A stretch of DNA of 64,000 nucleotides from Terebella lapidaria. Its lineage: Eukaryota; Annelida; Polychaeta; Terebellida; Terebellidae. Within the stretch, counting starts at the first letter, position 1. Each line of letters starts with the position of its first letter. The translations under genes and the position numbers were made by a program. Location: the NCBI GenBank assembly GCA_949152475.1, contig OX424558.1, positions 37,954,651-38,018,650 of the forward strand. Direction: 5' to 3'. This document shows positions 35,101-47,982 of this stretch, piece after piece. The notes beneath the pieces were generated by a model, which did not search any database, was not told the DNA's origin, and saw only the letters and a list, made by a program, of their open reading frames with translations.

Positions 35101-38100
35101 AAGGCAATCAATATCAAACTTGCAGGTCCCGTGCCAAGCAAACGCCTCACCCAGTGGCGTACCTGACGGGGGCAGCGGCCCCCTGGCATCATTTCTATCG
35201 GACAATCGGGAAATCGGCAGGTGAATGAAAATCGGAAAACGTGGAAAAAAGGAGGTAATTAGGAGAAATTTTGATCAAAAAGACTTCAGCAATAATCCAC
35301 GAGCCGCAGGGTTATAAATATAATATCTCTGTACATCAAAATCGTCTATATTCATGAATGGCAATTTCAACGAGATTCTTTCACTGGCATCATAAGGCTT
35401 GAGAGACATGGGTGTATAGTTTCGAGATATACTTAAATACCAACATGACAAGATAATTGCATACTTGTGGGGAATGAAAATCACCCATTCAGAGCCAGAG
35501 GAGAGCTCAGAATCAATCACAGAACATGAAAAAAGCTCTGGCTTCTGGGACACTGCTGCTCCTTTGCTTTTCATGGAATTGATGAGTGATAGGAACTCAT
35601 ATTTGCTACTGCACCTTCTACATGTACATTACTGTGCAGAAATAATAATTGAGAGCACATAATGTACATAACACCATGATGTATCACAACATTACCTATC
35701 ACAATATATGCATATTCGGAAATTTCGAATGTTTTGCACCACTTCCCCCCCCCCCCCCCCGGAAAAAATCAGGTACGCCACTGGCCACCAAATGTGTATA
35801 CTCATGTAGGTATCAATCTGTTACCACAAATACAGTAGATTCCGATGATGCCAATAACAAACGCAAGATATAACATTTTGCAATAGAAACAAAGCCCGAC
35901 CAAATAGTTTATCCAAAGACACACTGGCGCCACCAGGGGCAGACAGCGTGCTAAATGCAGCCGTCTCTACTGTACACCTGATGGAACCAGTATACAACCG
36001 CCCAACAACCTATGAAAACTTTTTAGAAATCCGAAACAAACCCCATGGAACAGATATATGACAAGTACATAAGTACCTAATCAATAGCCAGAAGGCTACT
36101 GAGTTGATGGTATCCTCGGGGACAGATATAACGTCCGCCAGCAGTGACACCGACTCAGTGGTATGAATGTAGGTATCAATCTGTTACCACAAATACAGTA
36201 GATTCCGATGATGCCAATAACAAACGCAAGATATAACATTTTGCAATAGAAACAAAGCCCGACCAAATACTCTATCACCATTAGTACAGAACGATTTTGA
36301 TGATGTTCATCCAGAACCATACTGTTATCATAATGGGCAGACATTATTAAACGACTTGTTTCTGTTGTATACATGGTGGGATTATTAATTCAAAATTACC
36401 AATTGTACTGGTAAAATTTAGATGGATACTCAGCCTAGCCTTATATCACCGATAACACTTGCATAGCAATTTGCTGAAATAATCGTTTGCTGAAAATGTA
36501 TTTGTGCCGATGACTTAAAATAAACGATTTAGCAGTTCTAAAGACTATATCGGATGTTTACAAATATTGTGAAGCATACCATCGAGTATGTTGAGTATGT
36601 AGTGGACTATGACGGCACTGGATGGAGGTGGAGGTCCGTACAGCGTGTAGCCGCCATTGTCCAACGTCACAGACACTGGCTCCTTCCAGACAGGTTCGTA
36701 ACTAGATAGGTCCTCCAGAGTCAGTATACCATCTATCAAAACATTAATTATAGGTAACCAAAATATGGTTATCAACATTTCCGACATTTTTAGTACGTAA
36801 AAGCAATTAGACGGCGACAATCGCAATGATGGTGTTTATTTGGCCAGTCTTCACACTATTGTGTTGTGAAGACTTCATTATAAGACCTCTGTCTTGAACG
36901 TCATCAACGATTTCTGCCGCCAGTGTGCCATTGTAAAAGGCATAAGGTCCTTCTTCAGCTATGGTTCTTAGGGTGGCCGCCAAAAGGGGACGAGTCATTA
37001 TATCTCCAGTCTTGACGGGAATTCCTCCAGGTAAGAATACATCCCTGAGTGAATATTTTTTCTGTTATTGATGAACAACTATCTAAAAACATTCATAATA
37101 GTTGAAGAATTAAACAAGAAAAGTTGATATTTGACTTTTCCAATTAGTCAATTATTATTCAGTTGTTAAAGCTGCTGCCTTCGAATGTATGCAATATTTT
37201 TTTCAAAATAAATTATTTGTTGAACACATCTAATGCAATATAACAAAAGGTGTGCTCGATGATTTTGACGATTACAGCCCGTCCGAGTTGTCCTTTCATC
37301 TGTTTTAGTGCCCATTTTGTACCGGTTTTGTAAATAAACAAACGAAGTGTATCCATCAAACCCAAATGTAAACAAATGCTAAAATCGCACTTAAATTTCC
37401 ACATCGAGTACCTTTTCCAGTCCGTATGTGCATATATAGTGTAGTTGTGAGAAAACAATCAGTGATATACCATGATGTGCTTGGAATTGTCAGCTTAGCT
37501 CTCACTTCTATGATTTGTTTACATCCGTGTGATGGATACAGTTCCTGTATTCAAGCGATAACCGCCTGTTCAAATGAGCAAAATTTCCCTGAGGACTGGT
37601 TATTTTCATTACATTTGATGTGAGTATGTTTCATTCAGTTAGTTTTAGCATGTTTAGTATGAAATATAGTTTTCAAAAAATATTGTCTGGTTTCGAAGGC
37701 AGCTGCTTTAAATGTTCATTCACCCTAGTGGGGGATTTTCTTCCAGACTCTTCTTTGCAGTGTTCACAGCCTTGCTTAAAGCATATGTGACTTCAAAGCC
37801 TTCTTCACAGATGCGTATGGTGGGTTCTACCAATTTTGCCCAAGGAAGTTTTCCATAACGAACATGTGCCTCTGCCATCCCAGCGATTTCAGAAGGGACT
37901 GCTATTGACATACCACCTGTACGAAATATAAATTATGGATATGTATATATCCTGCCATAAAGGTTATTTTGGCGACCATTCCCGACTGCATTTTGAAATA
38001 TTTCAAACTGTATTAGCAAATGTCTAAATGCATTTGGGGGATGTTTGGGGAAAGTTTTGTTGATATATTGATCACCTCTTTCAGCTGAAACACCGTTGCC

Positions 38101-38912
38101 TACAAACATATCTTCCGTGGCGTTCATCGGTGCCACCTCTCTGCTATTGAGGGTCCATACAGAATCATTGGTTCTATTGGAATAAATGGCAATTTCTGGA
38201 GCCAAGACCATATTCCATGAATTCATCAAACCTGACTACCATTACAGATTATTCTATAGTCAGCATTGGAGGTCAAATGTAAAATGAGTTTAACTTACCT
38301 GTCGTATACGGTCATAATGAACCCTCCACCTATCCCTGTACTGTGCGGCTGCACGACCCCAAGACACAAAATACTGGCAATCGCAGCGTCCATAGCACTG
38401 CCACCTTGAGCCCCCATGATAGACCTGCAGTAGATAATTACATCACTGGTCAAGTGAACCCAGGCAATCCTGAAAGCTTTTCAAACCAGATGTCGGCTAG
38501 TAGAACTAACGTTCCAATCTGGGAGCAGATTTTCGCGTCCGCAGCAACCGACGCATATCTGTACTCTCCAGTCACAGAGTGGTTATCACTGGGGGCATCG
38601 CAGCTCTCGATTTCTGCGTGAAGTAAAATAATGTCCATAAAATACTGCTGCACTGACATCAATACTGCTCGTAATTAAAATTCCAAAATAAATCTGCGTT
38701 CAAATACATATGGGATTTGTAATTCTCGAAGCTGATATCCAGAATGCATACTCACTGATCGACGACTGCTCTTCGTGTGACGAGTTTTTGCACCGAGCGT
38801 GCTCAACACCCAGCCAAATAACTAACCCTAACAATGTTCCCAGCAACAAGACTGCTAAGGATATGCCTATACATCTTCCTTTGCTGGAATGATATGGAGA
38901 GGAAAATCGCAT
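32195..38912 (-). CDS. GGT: gamma-glutamyltransferase (glutathione hydrolase), paralogue B
   Basis: Twelve exons: 38912-38756, 38613-38511, 38424-38299, 38173-38076, 37916-37724, 37044-36887, 36732-36580, 34961-34825, 34626-34445, 32991-32751, 32601-32473, 32377-32195. The total is again 1,860 nt (619 residues plus stop). Seven internal or terminal exons (183, 241, 137, 153, 193, 98, 126 nt) equal those of paralogue A, showing tandem duplication. Start MRFSSPYHSSKGRC, then a membrane anchor (ISLAVLLLGTLLGLVIWL). Catalytic features are kept: GGSAMDAAIA, SREVAP, processing Thr in PGTSHLSV, NNAMDDFS, MSSMSP and GAAGG. The stem after the anchor differs from A, so localisation or partner binding may differ. 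Introns hold a hAT-like element and a tandem repeat. It looks functional. Confidence 0.93.
33411..34085. repeat. two tandem ~342-bp repeats in a GGT-B intron
   Basis: Two diverged copies start at 33,411 and 33,753 (CTTTCAAATGGGAAGTC), with a weaker third start near 34,085. Each carries TGACCTTGA followed by TGACCTTCA. A related but more diverged segment lies at about 40,130-40,600. Confidence 0.75.
35152..35783. mobile_element. hAT-like non-autonomous element
   Basis: Terminal inverted repeats CAGTGGCGTACCTGA and TCAGGTACGCCACTG with the G/C run (C17 near 35,745) typical of hAT termini. No transposase ORF. The flanking 8-mers (GCCTCACC, GCCACCAA) match only partly, so the target duplication is not clear. 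Inserted in an intron of GGT-B. Confidence 0.6.
35804..35906. repeat. 103-bp direct repeat, copy 1 (copy 2 at 36,167-36,269)
   Basis: ATGTAGGTATCAATCTG through CCCGACCAAATA, repeated without visible change 363 bp on. It lies just beyond the hAT-like element, within one GGT-B intron. A local duplication. Confidence 0.85.
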
Positions 38913-41900
38913 TGTCACAGTATGGAAACCAACGACGTGAACGCACGTTCACTTAGTCAAAGATGCGACAGGCAAAAGCGGTTCGTTTTTGCAAGGCGCT
39001 AATCAGCCTTTCAGGGTCTCGTTGGCCGAATTAGATCCATTCTCAATTTTTCATGGACTCCAGAAAGTAATGTAACATTTCAGCTTTATTTGACGTCGTA
39101 TTATAGTTCCGTTGGTGATAGACGCTGGAAATGGCTCAAAAGGAACAGTCACTTGATTTGAACAGAAACATTTTTTTTGCTGCGAGTTTGAGCACAATTG
39201 AGCATTTGTCGTCGAAAATTGCTGTCATTTCGAAAGGAAAAATGCAAAAATCATGAAACTAATAAATACATCCTTCTTGAAATGTTTTAGGTATTTTGGT
39301 ATGAAATTTCAGAAATATTCGCTCGTAAACTTTAATATTGGCCACCCGATAATATGCGATATTTGACTCAAATTGCCTTTTGAATTAAATTTATGTGTGA
39401 GATTGAAGTTTAACCCTATAAAAAGTATAGCCTTATGCTCGGTAATTCAGATTGACACTGAACGCGTGACTGGAACCAAGGAAAACCATATTTTCATCGC
39501 ATTTGAATAATTATGTAGCATCTAGATAGACGCGACAATGACGAAAAAATGAAACCAATTAAAAGTATTAATATTGGAACACATTGTAGCGTCAACACAA
39601 TTACGTGCGTTGAACCAAAATATCACAACAACAGAAATTCAACAATCACCTACTTAATTTGAATACATGAACATCAATGCCATCTGTAATAAATACCTGC
39701 AATTATCGGAATTGCCCATCTTCCCTTGGTCACCTTCACTTGTGAGAGGAAAATGTTGTCAGAACACTGATCAGCAGTAAGCACCCTCTGTACTATGGTT
39801 CTGATCATGCAACCGGATTGGCGATAAATATATAGCATGTATATTTCACTTGTATACAGGGTGCATAGACGATTGAGAGATGGTTCAAGAACATGGCTTG
39901 CACCGCCAAGTGCTTAAAGTAAAAAAAAAAAAACTTGATCTGTGAGGACACACTTTAACATCCTTGATTTTATGACATACTCGTTCATTCAATTGACATG
40001 TTTCAACAAGTACATCCGGAAAATAATTTGGGCGGAAAAAATTTGCGCAGTTTTGGTTCAATAACAAACGTCCGTCTCATTTACATTTACATCTTTGAAG
40101 TTCTACACTGAAATACCTGAAATTGTTAGAAAGGGATGTATTTTAATTTTTTCCTCGTAGTTTCTGCAAAATGGCGGACGATTCTAACGAAAAACGGCTA
40201 ATTTTGGACTTTGGATGTCTTTCTTTCAAAATGTGTTCGGTGATTTTTTCTTCTAAATCGCACAATCATAACATTTCAGGCCATTTATGAGGCATATAGT
40301 GAGGGAAAGGCTTCAATCACTCGTAAGGCCAGGAATGTGAGCCATAAAAAGACCAAAATTCTACTTTGTTTAAATCCCATTCAGTAACTTTCTCTCTAAT
40401 TTCACATATTGGGGCATGACATTTTGCACTGCTTATCTTATGTATGAAATCGGAATGTCTTGATTCGCTCGGAAGACCCGAAATGTAGGCCCAAATGGCC
40501 GTCAATGCACAATATTGGCCCCGAGAGACGAAACGCTTATAGAAACAGCTTGGGTGTTTATTGTGAGCATGACCTTAAAATTGACCTCACGTGACCCACA
40601 AATGGTATGTATACTCTTGGTCAAATGCGCGAATTGACCGCTGCATATGAAGGGAGGCTACATGCGATGTGATGACTGCAGATAAAGCTTTTAAAAGTTT
40701 GTATTATGAGCACATAGGATGTCATACTTTTATATCGCGGACCTTTCGATGGTTTGAAGTTGACGTCAAGCGGTAAATCCGCATTGTCACATGGCATCAT
40801 TTTAAAGTGAAAAAACAACAACATTGTATGCTGCTGCTAACTGGCGACTTCAGTTTTGCTTTGTCTTTTCAGTTCCACATCATACCAGTGAAGTTTGGAA
40901 CAAACCCAGGGTCGAGGTAAACGATGATATCTTACAGTTATGGAAATGCATTTAATATTTAAGCAGTTCTGAAAAGTACGGATATTTACTCTTAATCAAT
41001 GTTTTGTCAATTCCGTTATTCTGGTTGCCAGTTTAACAGACTGAGTTACCGGAATTAGTTCCATGTGCCTTACCGATTAGCATTTGTCAGAATCGTGACG
41101 GATTGGAAGTGACTGAATTTATGTGACTTGAAGTATATGTGTGTAAATAGTACATATATAGTGCAGTTATTCACACTCCAGGGTCTCGAGACCAACTTGG
41201 TTTGCTCCTTATGTAACAACCCTGGTTCAAACAACACTCAATCGCCTGGCAACAAGAGGTTGGTGTCATGAAACTATCGAAAATACAAGCACAAATAAAG
41301 CCATAAATTAGTAGCAATGTTTGAAAAAGTAAATAACAACCACTTGTAGTTGCCAATCCGGGTCCGTTTGTGTGAGCAGGCATACCTATTTTTGGAGAGT
41401 CACGATAACATCATATATTACATTACCAGTGTTACAACTCCGATATGTCCAAGTTAAAATAGTGGGTCCAAGTACTGTGTACTGCTCAGTAATATTGCAT
41501 CTCCACTGAAAACATAAGGTGGAATATGTATGTTTATATGTATTCTCTAAAACAGTAACAGTCATATTGACCAGGTCTTCTATGCTAGATAATCCACAAT
41601 GAAAAAGATATGTCGGATTTCACAGTTGCCTGAAGATTCGCATTGTTTTCGATGGCCAATCACATTTGTGTCAAATTCGTTTTCGTCTTTTATCATAGCT
41701 AATTGGTGGGTTTTTTTTCATGAATATGATTACCAAGACAAAATAGAGATCGCGAGGGAAATTAAGTTGTTTGATGCCGATATATATATCCGGTGATCAG
41801 TTGTGTTCTTCGCAGTTTTATGCTGATTTCAATTGTTATTCACAGACGTCGTTATCTGCTTTTCGTATTTTATCACTGCTATTTTTCAAGAAATATGTAG

Positions 41901-42842
41901 ATTTGGCATATTTTGTAGACAAAAGCATAAGAATTCTGAATATAAAGAAAAAATGAGGGCTCACGCCGGAAAATTGTGGTGTTTGGAGCCAATATATTAT
42001 TAATCATGTGTTTCACCTATTTCTTCATATATGATAAGTGTGTGTTTTTGAATGTTTTGAAGCATATGTAATCTCACGATTCATTTCAAGGTTGGATCAA
42101 GAGTACCAGTATAGAGGTTGTTATTGCAACCAATGTTGATACTCTGATAAAAAAAAACATAAATACCAAGCCACGTGGCGATAATGGAGCAAAATGTAAA
42201 AGATAATCTATGCTTGGTTTAAATTCAAATTAGCATAGTACCCAAATCGACCAGTACATAAGGTAGCAACCATGTTGCTACATGTATGACTGAAGTTGAT
42301 GTTGTTGCCGATGCATATCCGTAAAGCATGTAAAATGTGCATTATGTACAATGTGAATGCGATTATTATTACAATATTGTCGAAGAATAAATATTTTAGC
42401 AAATTTAACATCCTTCTGTCCAAAGCGACATGTTCTTCAATATCGTAACTTGATGTACCAGTACTCTGTATGTAAACAAGTAGCAGATATATTTGTTATG
42501 CTTATTCGCATCTCATTCAGATTCAAAATATAACATGCGTTATAGGGCAAAGAGCCGGTATCATAATACACATCAGTTTTCATTACATTTGCACGAATTC
42601 AATGTGTAATTTGAAACAGTTTGACATAGATGCAACCACAGAATCATTTAGCACTATGGCAGAGGGTCAACATTTTTTTTAGATATTACTAGATTTTGTG
42701 TCAAAAATAACAAGCAAAAAACGCCAGAGTATTTCCAGACAGTGTTTGGTATTACCAAACTGGTATATCGTTGTCACGCCTGGCTGAACATTCGCCGCGT
42801 TATGATGCGCATAGCGCACTCGTTCATACCATCTTTATCATT

Positions 42843-42862
42843 CCCGGCCCCTCAGGGCCGGG
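42843..42862. repeat. GC-rich hairpin
   Basis: CCCGGCCC-CTCA-GGGCCGGG, an 8-bp perfect stem in AT-rich surroundings. Probably part of an old transposon end; nothing else supports a function. Confidence 0.6.
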
Positions 42863-43591
42863 TATATGTGATTGTCGTTGACCTCACCCTATGTATCTCC
42901 TGTCTTCCGATTTCTCCGGACGACTCTCTTAGATTCAGCATACACTGGTGTGGGTTTCGCAAATTTGCGATAAAACCCGGTACATCCCGTTAAACTGATC
43001 GAAGAACACTGCTGGCTTTAATGTATTAATAACAGTAATTGCATGACAATGGAGAGCGCTGTTTTGAATTAGTTTGCGGCTGGTATGCGCAAGTGCAATT
43101 ACCGAATCTCCTACCAGTTATCTTGGAACTCGCATAAGTCTGACCTGGTTTAATTACTATAATTACCTATATTACTACGCCAACACGTAACCAGTAGAAA
43201 TTTGTTGTATTGCAGCGATGGACAGTGATACATTAGTTGTAATCATTTCAGGCAATAGTTTGAAATTCTCTTTCCGAATTGATTTCATTGTATCAGGCCT
43301 ATTAGGCTACTTCTCTGGATATCACTGGGGATTATTTGTTGGCAATGAGCTTAGTCTATAGCATAATGAATGTGAAGCATGAAAATTGCTTTACAAGCGC
43401 GATCGCATTAAATAGCCAAGACCACCGTGACGAAGCCGAGCTTTTACCGTACACCAGTCGTTGAAATAACTAGCTAATAAAGGCATAATTCTCCTATTTT
43501 ATATGAACCCTATTATATAATTTTATTATTCCCAGGGGCCTAGGGTGCAGAAACTACACATCTATTCATTGTAATAGATGAATTACAATTC

Positions 43592-43664
43592 ATGTACAAT
43601 GTGAATGCGATTATTATTACAATATTGTCGAAGAATAAATATTTTAGCAAATTTAACATCCTTC
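43592..43664. repeat. 73-bp direct repeat (other copy 42,344-42,416)
   Basis: Runs from ATGTACAATGTGAATGCG to TTAACATCCTTC without visible change in both copies, 1,248 bp apart. Probably a dispersed repeat or a recent local duplication. Confidence 0.8.
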
Positions 43665-43889
43665 CTCCAAAACAAATATTCATCATATTTGATGAATATG
43701 ACGTATTCATCAAATCCTGCCACCTGTTTATAAATATTTAAAGGGAGTGGAAATTCGTTTTTGTGCATCATTCATGATAGGCTGTTATGCCCTAGATCGA
43801 TAATTTTCTTGCATATCTACGGGAAGGGGTTAGACCCGACCAGATTGCGGAAAGTGTTAAGAAGATTATAAAGGCGCTTTGTGTATACC

Positions 43890-44014
43890 GGCCCAAGTAC
43901 CGTACACTGCTCCTTAATACTACTCGTCCACTTAAAACATACCATTTAATCCGTATCGCACCTTTTTAATCCTTATTGAATATAGAGGAAGGCGCAGGAT
44001 ATGATACTTGGGCC
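43890..44014. mobile_element. 125-bp MITE with 8-bp target duplication
   Basis: Ends GGCCCAAGTA and TACTTGGGCC, flanked on both sides by TGTATACC (43,882-43,889 and 44,015-44,022). An 8-bp duplication points to hAT-type mobilisation. A relative lies at 60,619-60,751 and decayed traces at about 41,460 and 44,460. Confidence 0.8.
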
Positions 44015-44723
44015 TGTATACCCATAGTGATGTTGGAGGATATTGGTAATGCGGGATTTTTAACTAGAAGGTTCAGAGTTCTGGGGCGACTTATGGAACT
44101 GGAATTCAGTGGGATGTTTTTAACAGAGCCCGGCTAGCAATCTTGGTATCTGACAAAGATACAGTACATCTAAATAGACTTGGGGGAGATGAATTGGCTG
44201 AGGATGCACACAATTTCAACACAATTTCCCATATCATTTACTCTGATGTGACTGATTGTCTGACTTTCTATATGAACTGCATACATATCGGTATGACTTA
44301 TTCATATGGAAATAAAATGTCTACCCAAGTTTTATGGGACATCTTCTTACAATGTGAACTCGACATTCAGTATTGTGAGTCCATAGAAAATATGTAAATA
44401 TAAAAGGGCCGGGTTTTCTGCCATGTTTTTCTAAAAACATGGCGTTATACTTGTGTTTATCAGTGTCTAGGATTAAATAGAAGTACAGCTCCTTTTACTC
44501 TTGAATATAGAGGAACAGGCAGCACAAATTACCTGGGCGGATTAATAACTAAAACTGGCTATCTTCACTTCGTTGATATCAAGTGACTTCAATCGAAGTT
44601 TTTTTTAATACTGGTATCATTTTCCATTGTCTTACTATATAATCATCGACACTACATATCAACTGATTACTGGTATGTTCCAATATGCGATACGCTGTTT
44701 TAACGAGGCTCACGGGGAAAGGA

Positions 44724-46023
44724 AGCGCCTGTTGAACCGCTAAAAGTGAAATCAACGCTAAATGTGAAACCTAACGGTAAATGTAAAAAAAAAACATTGA
44801 CGGTAAATGTGAAACCTAACGCTAAATGTAAAAAACACTAACGGTAAATGTGAATCCTAACGCTAAATGTAAAAATTAAGGAAATCACCCTTAACGGTAA
44901 ATGTGAAAATAAATCACGACGCTAAATGTGAAAAATCGGCCAAGGGCAAAACTAGGTTATTAGGCCTACTCGATATTTATTCATCTTGTGACATATAAAT
45001 AACTGCCGACTTATAGGCCTAGGTACTTTCAAACATGATAGCCCGTTCGAGTGCATTTTTTTTAGCGACTCAACACTAGACATATCATACAAATATACTG
45101 ATATTGCAAACCATACTATGCGATGAGTTCAATAATTTTGCATATTCACAATACTTACGGCACGTCAAAAAAAATCAGCCCAAAAGCTGAGACAGGTCAC
45201 CGGACAATATGTGTTATATTTCAGATATTAGCTATATTGTCCTGTGGCTTTGAAACTAAGGTCAAGTTCAAGGTTGTTATTCAACAAATACCGTTTCCCA
45301 TATGTGCACAATATATTTCTAAGCTGAAAAGTCGATAATAAGTGAGGTATTAACCATTTTGTGCTCTGACCTTGAAAATGAGGTCAAATGTCAAATTCAT
45401 ACATCATTTCCTATTATGTCCACAACTCATCCCGCGTGCTATAAAGTCGATTATAAGCAAAATATTAGCCATTTTGTGCTCTGACCTTGAAAATGAGGTC
45501 AAACTCAAGGTCATGGAAATATTCGGTGTATATCATTTCCTTACTTGACCACAATTGATTCTCAAGCTATAAAGTCGATAATAAGCGAGATTTCAGCCAT
45601 CTTGTCAGGTAACCTAAAAATATTCCCGGACATATTCTTACGCTTTCCATTCCTTCTATGCTGTAGCTTGTCAGATCAAAGATACGGTAACGTTAAAAGA
45701 CAAATCAGGTGATGGGCACACCAGCTTTCCTGCAGAACCGATTTGAACTAGGATGAAACGGCTCTACAGTCAACCAGGCTAAAGGAAGTGGAGAAAGGCA
45801 GACTCGGTTGCTATCCATTTCGGGATTAGAGTAGTTCTCTTGCAGTTGTTTGTACCAGTCTGATGACTGTGAGTGGTAACTTGTATAACATTTTTTTTTC
45901 ACATTTAGCGTCAAGCGCATAGCTATTACATTTAGCGTCAAGGCATAATATGCGTTGGTTTTTACATTTACCGTTAGTTTTCATATTTAGTGTCGATTTC
46001 ACATTTAGCACTTCAACAAGCGC
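44724..46023. mobile_element. foldback element FB4 (AACGSTAAATGTGAAA arrays)
   Basis: The left arm (44,724-44,940) starts GCGCCTGTTGAAC and repeats AACGCTAAATGTGAAA/AACGGTAAATGTGAAA. The right arm (about 45,890-46,023) carries the reverse complement and ends TTCAACAAGCGC. Target duplication not identified. The 950-bp centre contains a separate tandem repeat (45,235-45,620). No transposase. Confidence 0.65.
45235..45620. repeat. ~120-bp tandem repeat, about 3 copies
   Basis: Each unit has GCTATAAAGTCGATAATAAG-like sequence, then TTAGCCATTTTGTGCTCTGACC with TGAGGTCA-type sites. Exact TGACCTTGA or its complement occurs at 45,367, 45,482 and 45,505. It lies inside FB4. Confidence 0.7.
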
Positions 46024-46560
46024 CACCTGGTGAATGAAGTAACTACAACCAGTTGAAATCTCATTAAATCTCATGAAATCTCAACGAATACATGCTTTGC
46101 GGTTTTCACGTTGCAAACAAGTCTAACCAGCTGCTAACAGCAGAGACGTCTTGTCCTAAATATGATAAAACAATGTTATATATCCAGCCATAGTCAGTAC
46201 TACAGACATTTTAGTGCTGATAGATCTGCATGTAGTGGATTCATCCAATACCGTATAACATGCAATTGTTCATTTCATCTCATTTTTGGTCCAATATTTT
46301 AAAGGCAACCTCATATTTTTGGGAGTTAGTTGTGTTGTAGAATCATTTTTCAATGCATATATGTTACATTTGTCAAGATGTTATTATTTTTCTTCACACT
46401 CTAGTCAATTTTACACATGGTAGAGTGCTGAAAAACAGAATTCAGCCAACACTGTTTTTCATGCAATTGTTCAATTTTTTCTCAGTTTTTGGCGAAGTAT
46501 TTTTATGGAACATCATAATTTTTGCGTTATTTGCGTTGTAGAATCGTTTTCCAACAATAT

Positions 46561-47948
46561 TGTAACGGTTTTGGGGCGTACCCAAAGGTTTCCCCTAGGT
46601 AATTCTGTTAGTGTTTTGTGATATTATGGTTAAATAACCGTTTATTAGGGTGTATATGTGTTTAAAGGTTCATACGGTTCCGTATTGTTAATGTTTTAAA
46701 GGTTTTCCGTCTCGGAACTTAGTAATTTATGATGTCGGTAAAGCCGGAGACGGAGCCGGAACCGGAGACGGAACCGGACACGGAGCCGGAACAATGGAGT
46801 ACAAAAACGTAATGACGTTATTTCCGGAAGGTCATGTGATCAGCCTCGTTTTCGGTTTAAAAGGTGACGTGTCAGCCACTGATTGGTTCTAGAGTGTTTT
46901 TAGAAATCCGGAAAATATCAGTGTTTTGGCGGACTATGACGTCACAATAGGTTGGTCACGTGACGTGGGTCTCAGGTCTATAAAAGCCCCCGCTTCACAG
47001 CGGACGGCGGAGTTGGTGTCCTGACGTCGACCTGTGCAGACCCCTTCTCCCATAGCAGAGTACTCCCTTGTTCCGGATAGAGTCATCCAGATGATAGCAG
47101 TTAAGTCTTCCGACTGTGAACTTGGAAAATAAACATGAAAACTTCAACCGAGTTGTTTTTCCGTGTTCGTTAGGGAACTGGAAGTTATAATAAAGTTAGT
47201 TTCCCGGAAAAGACAGTTATACGGAGTAAAGGGAGATAAGACTACAGTCGGTAAAGACCAAGTTGTAACGACGTCTTAGGGTGATCTAAGAACCCAGATC
47301 ACCGAGGAATGAGTCGGAGACGGAGACGGAGGTGGAAATCAACGGAGCAACTACGGAGGCGGTATCGGACGGAGCAGTTGCAGAGACGGGAACGACGAAG
47401 CAGTTGCAGAGGCGGTACCGGACGACGGAGTTGCAGAGGCAGTACCTGACGGAGCGGTTGCGGTAACCGGAAGTAGGAACACTTCCGAGATACTCCATTT
47501 CAGGTGCAGTCGCAGGTTGCGGTGAGGCGGAGCCAACCGGAGCAGATTGCAGTGCGGCGGAACCTGGCAGAGCGGTTGCAGTATTCGGAAACGGCAACGT
47601 TCCCGGATTCTTTATTCCAGGCGCAGTCGCAGTTTGCAGTAAGACGGAAAACGACGGAGCTGTTGCAGTAAAGCGGTATCCCGACGGAGCAGTTGCAGTA
47701 CCCGGAGACGGAAACGCCTTCGGATCCTTACTTTACAGGTGCAGTTGCAGATTAGCAGTCGGACTACGGTTAAGAGGTCCATTCCAGACCACGCTACCAA
47801 CCTTAGAGACTTCTAGCCGGAGTTCAACCGTACAGCAGTAGCAGTTTCCCGGAGTTTTACCGTTTCAGCTCCGGTTAAACAACAACTCACCCACCTCCCT
47901 AGAAACCCGGTTCATCAAGACGTCACAGAAGGGTGCAAACCCGTTACA
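46561..47948 (+). repeat. 5' LTR
   Basis: 1,388 bp, TGTAACGG to CCGTTACA. Contains a promoter (46,937-46,985), AATAAA at 47,128-47,133 and many GGAG-G-TTGCAG-type imperfect repeats. It includes a 52-bp segment missing from the 3' LTR, bounded by GCAGTTGCA direct repeats. Confidence 0.95.
46937..46985 (+). promoter_or_regulatory. LTR promoter (CRE, E-box, TATA)
   Basis: TGACGTCA at 46,937-46,944, GTCACGTGAC at 46,955-46,964 and TATAAAA at 46,979-46,985. An inverted CCAAT box (ATTGG) lies about 60 bp upstream. Transcription should begin about 25-30 bp past the TATA box. Confidence 0.75.
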
Positions 47949-47954
47949 ACTTTT

Positions 47955-47966
47955 TGGTAGCAGCGG
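47955..47966 (+). other. primer-binding site
   Basis: TGGTAGCAGCGG, six bases after the LTR. It differs at one base from the complement of the initiator tRNA-Met 3' end (TGGTAGCAGAGG). Confidence 0.6.
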
Positions 47967-47982
47967 TGGGATCATCTGCAGT

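Larger units (their letters stand above)
38913..44723. other. gene-poor region upstream of GGT-B
   Basis: No coding region or splice pattern recognised. It holds the GGT-B 5' flank, a diverged copy of the 33.4-kb repeat (40,130-40,600), a GC hairpin (42,843-42,862), a 73-bp direct repeat (42,344-42,416 and 43,592-43,664) and a small MITE (43,890-44,014). Confidence 0.5.
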
